A DNA stretch of 64,000 nucleotides, from the NCBI GenBank assembly GCA_905221605.1, contig CAJNDS010001879.1:492291-556290 (forward strand). Direction: 5' to 3'. Below are positions 59,084-64,000 of this stretch, one piece after another. Position 1 is the first letter of the stretch, and each line of letters begins with the position of its first letter. The translations under genes were made by a program, and so were the position numbers. The stretch is from Symbiodinium natans. Taxonomy: Eukaryota > Sar > Dinophyceae > Suessiales > Symbiodiniaceae. The notes under the pieces were generated by a model that saw only the letters and a program-made list of their open reading frames with translations, did no database searches and was not told where the DNA came from.

Positions 59084-59439
59084 TGCGACGAGATTTAGGG
59101 TTCAGGGTCTTCAGTGTCCATGAGTATGCAATCTGAAGTGTAAGCAACCGTACACGACCCGTCACAGTGCTTAACAACGAACATCTAGAAGTCAAAAACA
59201 ACACTCAAGCCCTGAGTCTCCTCCAAGAAGTAAAACACCTCGCGTGCATCTTGTGGACCCTGCCCAAACCCTTCCTAAACCCTTAACTCTAAACTAGCGA
59301 GAGCACCGCTGACCATATACATGCCCGAGTGGTCTGCCCGAGCGTCAGAACGAATCTACACGCCCAGGGGATTCTCCTCGCAACACCTCCGAAAAACAGT
59401 TGTGATTGCGAAAAGTTGTTTGCGGCTGCAAATGGAGCG

Positions 59440-59705
59440 TGCTCAAAAAAGCTCGAAAAGTGGACTTCGACAAGATCTTCGCGCGAAAAGTCGAAAATAC
59501 ACGAAACGTGGAAAAAGTTCCAAAAAGTCCCTTAACGCCCGACAAGTGACGAAAAATCGACAAGTCGAAATGCCGAAAAGTTCCGTAAAAGTCCAGAAAA
59601 GTCCTGATAATTCCGACAAGTCGCGAAATATCGAACAGTCGAAAGGCGCAAAGGTCGGTAAAGCCCAGAAAAGTTAAGAACTTGCGCCCGAAAAGTCGAA
59701 ACGCG
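59440..59705. repeat. degenerate GTCGAAAAG tandem repeat
   Basis: AAAAGTCGAAA, GACAAGTCG and AAAAGTCC variants recur every ~9-20 bases over 260 bp, on an A-rich purine strand. Confidence 0.75.
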
Positions 59706-60245
59706 AACAGTCGGAAGTCCAGCATTCGCCTTTTTATGTGTGGGGGGGAACAGCATGCTGCGACTTGTGGTTAGGGATATAAGAAGAGACTTTGTCTGGT
59801 TTAAAGTTGAGGACGGGGGGTTTAAAGTGTCAGGTCTAAGAGCTTTAAGGTTGAAAGCAAAAAGAAGAAATTGCTTGGCTGCAATAACTTCCTGGGATGT
59901 GTCACTTTTTTCTCGAGTGTGAGGTTTTCGCTTAGTGGTGCGTGCGTGAGTCCGTTCTTGGTCTAATTATCCGCCCTGATTCACTTGCAAAAATTAAGTA
60001 ACGTTCGTAAGGGATAACATTGGCAAAATGAGATTGCACATAAGATCCACGCGGTGAAGCCTAGAATGGCTTTTAAATCTGGAGCTGCTCAAGATTTACT
60101 ACAGGATTGGATTAAGACAGTTTAGGATGCGTGTTTGTGTCGAGGCTCACACGCACAGAGACGTGCATGAACAAACACAGCGAATCTCTCGCTGCATCGT
60201 CCAAGACCAACCGTTGGAACAATGCCCCTTTGCCCACGACGAATG

Positions 60246-60602
60246 TCAGCCATGATTGAACGGCCCGACTTTCCAAGGATGTATGAATCGGTGTAATGGA
60301 GCCGACCCATGAGACTGAGACAACGCTTTGAAGAGATCGCGAGGGAGAAACTCTTCAAGTGACACCACAAGCTCCTCGGCACAACCAGACTTGTTCCGTA
60401 CAAGCACCAAACCCTCATCACACCTTGAACAAAACCTCAACCCCCAACATGGCGGCAGCAGGCTGAAAGGAGCGAAGCTTGTTGTCTGCGAACGCCGAGG
60501 AGGGCACACAAGGCAGTCATTGTCCTTATGGCTTTGTCGGAAATGGCACTTGGCGACATAGCACTGGCTGACACCATGGAGTGCCCTGAGCTGGTCTTGC
60601 AT
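60246..60602 (-). other. unassigned 118-codon open frame
   Basis: Cys-rich first half (C..C spacing in CYVAKCHF, CLVCPP, CSRC) and AEELVVSLEEFLPRDLFKAL later. Codon usage looks protein-like, but no family is recognised and no exon join was found. Confidence 0.3.
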
Positions 60603-60784
60603 CCGCTGTTCTTGTCAAGTTTTCACTGGCTAACCACCATGGGCGCGCGCTGGCCTTTCCTCTTGCTGCGGGCCAGATAAAGGGTTTGACTGCTGTCTAG
60701 TAGTCTTTCCCCTTGAAAATCGGTAGCTGTTGCTACTTGCAGGCTTCCTCCCTGGAAAACTGGAAGGGCTCTGCTGACTGGAAG

Positions 60785-60892
60785 TTGAAGCACTCTACTT
60801 GGAACACAAGAACAAACGAGAACACAAGAAAAAGAGAGAACACAAGAGCAAGAGAACACAAGAGCGAGAGTGAACACGTAGCTTGAGCTTAC
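60785..60892. repeat. purine tract (GAACACAAG)n
   Basis: AGAACACAAGA units; the complementary pyrimidine tract with CTTGTGTTCTC units is at 61,948-62,052. Flanks of the two (TTCCAGGGAGG versus TGCCAGGGACTT) suggest diverged inverted copies of one repeat. Confidence 0.7.
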
Positions 60893-61947
60893 AAAATTAG
60901 GTCCTCTGTTCGAAAGTTCAGCCCTTACCATCAGCAGCAAAACTGCAGTACCGTGAAAAAGGGCCCCGAGACAGTATAGTAGAGTGCTTAACCTGAACAC
61001 AAACCCCACTTACTGTCTAGATCACAAAATTCCACGCAAGCAAAGCTGCAACTAGGAAAGCAACCGCGTGGAACAGGCAGCTGCGGTTGGTCCTCAAGTT
61101 GAAACAAAGTCTGCGCAAGTAGACACTCTGGCGGGGCGGGAAGTCTATGGTTTGCGGGATCCTTTCATGGTAGCCACTACAATGCTGAGACTTGGCTCAT
61201 TCTTTGCTTTACAGAACCGCCCGTGCAAACACCTGTAAACTAGACAGCAAATTGCAGAAGAGTGTCAAACCTTGCAAGCTTCTCCACAAGAGAAAATCGA
61301 ACGCGACCAAGCCTTAAACACTTTACAAACCTTTTAAATCCCATATCACCCGTCAAATTATTTTCTCCTGTTAAAGTTAAACCCAAAACCCTAAACGCCT
61401 AAAGCCATCTTGAGTCCCTTTGATAACATTTTGGGGTCTATAATTCAAAGGCTCGGAATGTCGACCGCGCACATGGCAGTCGAAGGTGCAGTCGCTTCCA
61501 GAACTCTGCCAAAACTCAGGACATGAACTCTACCTTAGCGTTTTAAGAGTTAAGGGCTGATGGATATTAAGAAGCGCCAACAGATTGGCAAAGAGGCCAG
61601 TTGAGCAGGGTTTCGATGATCGCGACAGCTGAATGACAGGCTTCACACAACTCGAAGCCATGTTGGCTTAAAAACATATTCATACATATTCACAGAGGTT
61701 TTCTTTCAGCATATTCTTCTGCTCTGAAAGATCTCTTCAGGTTGGAGTTTAGTAGGCAACTTCCAAGAAGTTTACAGCAAGATGCGTAAGTTTCTGGCAT
61801 TTCGGTGTTCGGGTTTTTGGTGCTAGGCGCTCCATCAGTTCCACTAAAGGCAGCAAGGGCACCAAGAGCTGGCGGGACCGGGGCAGGGCATAACGTCACC
61901 GCCAGGCAGCTCGCTAAAGGCCATCAAGCACGTATCAAAGCAGGGAC

Positions 61948-62052
61948 GCTTGTTCCCTTCTCTCTTCTGTGTTTTTCTTCTCTCTTCGTGTTCTTGTGTT
62001 CTCTCTTTTTCGTTTCTTGCGTTCTTTCTCTTGTGTTCTTGTGTTCACTCTC
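61948..62052. repeat. pyrimidine tract (CTTGTGTTCTC)n, inverted partner of 60,785-60,892
   Basis: TTCTCTCTTCGTGTTCTTGTGTTCTC-type sequence in opposite orientation to the tract at 60.8 kb. Confidence 0.7.
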
Positions 62053-62717
62053 GCTTTACTACGCTTCGGCAAGAGCGGCTAGGTCCTTGCCAGGGACTTA
62101 TGGCTGTTGATCTAGAGAATCTAGAGTATCGTCCGCAAGACGGCCATAATGGAAAAAATGAAAAATCTTCTTCTGTATTTTTCCATACACAGTAATGTTA
62201 ACTTCGCATTAATAAACCCCCCCACCTTCATTGATCAATCTCTCCGGCTAGAGCCTTCTTAATAATGTTCGCCTAAATCCTGGTAGAACGTACTATTAGT
62301 TTTAGTTTTTTAGGCAGCAGCACTACGCCCGTAAAAACCGGATTTCCCGGGTCGGATTTTACAATTGTGGCGGGTTACAATGTTCCGGCAGCGGGATTTT
62401 ACAATTTCCGCCATGTGAAGTCAACATTAAGCTTAAGCAAGTTTTCCAAAAACTGTCTAGATCAATCCCCATATGCAGCAAACCGAAGAAGGGAGCTAGT
62501 GCATGGCAGAGTGCCTGCGCTTTCCCGTACTTACAACCCCTTATACACTGCAGTAATCTGAAGAATGGACAAGATATCCGCCCCACAATAATCACATTTT
62601 GTTTTCGGGGTTAAGAGTCAAAAGGTTTCAAGCCTCAAGGCCCCTTGGGCTTCAGGAATCTTAGATTCCCAATCCAGGAAGCTAATGGATTGATATTCTA
62701 CCATACAACTCAGGCAA

Positions 62718-63007
62718 CATATGGGTGGCAACATTTGGGTGGCAACATTTGGCGGGCGCGGCTTTCGGTGGCAACATTTAAATACCACCGAAGCCGCGCC
62801 AAATGTTGCCTTGCAATTGCCACCGAAGTCGTGCCAAATGTTGCCACCCAAATGTTGCCACCAAAGCCGCGCCAAATGTTGCCACGCAAATATTGCCACC
62901 GAAGCCGCGCCAAATGTTGCCACCCAAAATGTTTGCCACCCAATGTTGCCACCGAAGCCGCGCCAAATGTGCCACCCAAATGTTGCCACCCAGTTGCCAC
63001 CCATATT
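62718..63007. repeat. foldback repeat cluster, ATGTTGCCACC units
   Basis: 62,718-62,778 carries GGGTGGCAACATTT units; 62,778-63,007 carries the complement AAATGTTGCCACC with GAAGCCGCGCC spacers, about eight copies. The two halves form an inverted repeat centred near 62,780. Confidence 0.92.
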
Positions 63008-63030
63008 GCAATGCTTCCGGCACATGCATT

Positions 63031-63460
63031 GCGCTCAATCATTTCTTGCGTGATCGCATCCCAGATGGAAAATGGACCTTCCTAGCGGTGATTCTGAACC
63101 CGCGCATCCGGCTCCACCGCGACATGGGGAACATGATTGGCATGCCAAATTATGCGATCGCACTCGGATGCTTTGAGGAAGGCGGAAGTGTGGGTCGAAG
63201 ACACGAAGGCACATCGCCAGACAAGTTGGTGATGAAAAACAAATTCATCCGCTTCGAGGCTCGTGGATCGACCAGTGTGCTTCAACACCCGTCGATTTCA
63301 CAAGGTCGAGCCGCACAAAGGGCATATGGGGCAATTGCAGCGCACGCCCTGCTTTTAAGCGCTGCTCCAATGACAACCGTGAAGAATTGGGATTTTCTGT
63401 GTCTTAACAAACCGCAGAAATGCCAAGCAGCACTGCGACGTTACTTAAGAACGAATGTTG
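63031..63460 (+). pseudogene. 2OG-oxygenase-like domain fragment (retroelement-derived)
   Basis: Plus frame with WTFLAVILNPRIRLHRDMGN, NYAIALGCFEEGGSVG and IRFEARGSTSVLQHPS. It matches the same domain as the 56-kb element, and here the His-x-Asp (HRD) pair is kept. It is bounded on both sides by the ATGTTGCCACC-type repeat (62.7-63.0 and 63,471-63,516), has no start codon in a clean context and no downstream methyltransferase-like part. Confidence 0.5.
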
Positions 63461-63470
63461 CCACCGCGCG

Positions 63471-63516
63471 CCGGGTGGCAACATTTGGGTGGCAACATTT
63501 GGGTGGCAACCTTTGA
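63471..63516. repeat. GGGTGGCAACATTT repeat, right flank
   Basis: Three 14-bp units in the orientation of the first half of the 62.7-kb cluster. Confidence 0.9.
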
Positions 63517-64000
63517 CGCGGCTTGGTGGCAACAATCCAGCACGCACCAGATTTCCCTTGGAAGGATCTTGCGTAACGGCTTCGCAGCTGACAGCCCGGA
63601 GCTCATTGAATCATGCGTAAAAAAGAGCCTCATGGCGGGGCAATGGGCCCCGTGCCTGACAGCCAATGCACAGGCGGGCGGTTCTCGCCTTAGGCTCTGC
63701 GCTTCCACGCGGCACGGGCAAGACGTGCTTCAGCAGCGTCTCGCTTCCATGTCGGTGGCCCGCGCCACCATGGAGTCAACAGAGCCCAGATCCTTGGCGG
63801 CCCCGTACTGGGGCTGGAAGCTTCTTGCCGCATTGAATCCAAACGCTCAAAAGGGACCTGACGGGCAGGCAGCCGGGACACCTGCTCCACGCAGCGCCCA
63901 GCAGCCGGCCACCACGTTCCGCGTGTGTCAAGACAATGCGCAGAAGTTCAAGCACAACGACGCCCTGACCAGAAGCTGGCAGCGACGACTGCAGGAGACC
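63517..64000 (+). CDS. open frame running off the right edge, unrecognised
   Basis: An uninterrupted plus frame of about 160 codons continues to the edge. It includes ISLGRILRNGFAADSPELIE, LAAPYWGWKLLAALNPNAQ and DNAQKFKHNDALTRSWQRR, with balanced composition and Gln/Ala-rich linkers. It begins inside or just after the 14-bp repeat, so the true 5' boundary is unknown (an AG lies at about 63,550). No family recognised; it could be a further part of the retroelement or a host exon. Confidence 0.4.

Noticed and set aside
1-64000. Relict spliced-leader sequence marking retrogenes
   Set aside because: I looked for CCATTTTGGCTCAAG and its complement by eye and saw none; the short GGCTCAAG near 17,186 lacks the rest.
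1-64000. tRNA or rRNA genes
   Set aside because: No cloverleaf-like or rRNA-like segment was noticed; a covariance-model scan would be needed to exclude them.

Overview
The window reads as nuclear DNA of a dinoflagellate, most likely a Symbiodiniaceae-type alga. Three things point there. Coding sequence is cut into many small exons whose 3' splice sites are almost all AG|G and whose 5' splice sites are GT, GC or GA. Plant-type TTTAGGG telomere-like repeats occur internally. Decayed retroelements carry reverse-transcriptase and 2OG-oxygenase-like domains of a kind I associate with these genomes. No bacterial-style operon, tRNA or rRNA gene was seen. The genes were found by reading for family motifs and joining exons by phase; no search or alignment could be run.

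Five genes can be supported, all on the minus strand, so they run as one unidirectional block. In transcription order (right to left) they are: an ammonium transporter (51,916 to 34,513; 27 exons, complete frame); an EF-hand protein (C-terminal exons, 19,673 to 17,257); a GT10 alpha-fucosyltransferase (15,238 to 12,908; 6 exons, complete frame); a tRNA pseudouridine synthase of the TruA/Pus3 type (11,360 to about 6,378; both ends incomplete); and the 5' part of a BT1/folate-biopterin-type membrane transporter (1,018 to the left edge). They are unrelated in pathway, which is usual for dinoflagellate gene blocks.

The space between and inside these genes is repeat-rich. 20.6-26.8 kb is a graveyard of retroelement pieces in both orientations. 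28.8-29.7 kb is minisatellite. A 7.3 kb intron of the ammonium transporter (36,306-43,622) holds CCCTAAA-like and TTTAGGG arrays, a 49-bp hairpin-bearing minisatellite and a nest of palindromes. 55.9-58 kb holds a decayed retroelement polyprotein. The right end (62.7-64 kb) holds a foldback-type repeat, another fragment of the 2OG-like domain, and an open frame running off the edge. Microsatellites ((CA)n, (TA)n, (GAA)n, long pyrimidine tracts, poly-C) are scattered throughout.

The most notable observations are the splicing pattern (11- and 12-nt microexons, about half the donors non-GT), the telomere-type block lying inside a transporter intron, and the palindrome clusters.
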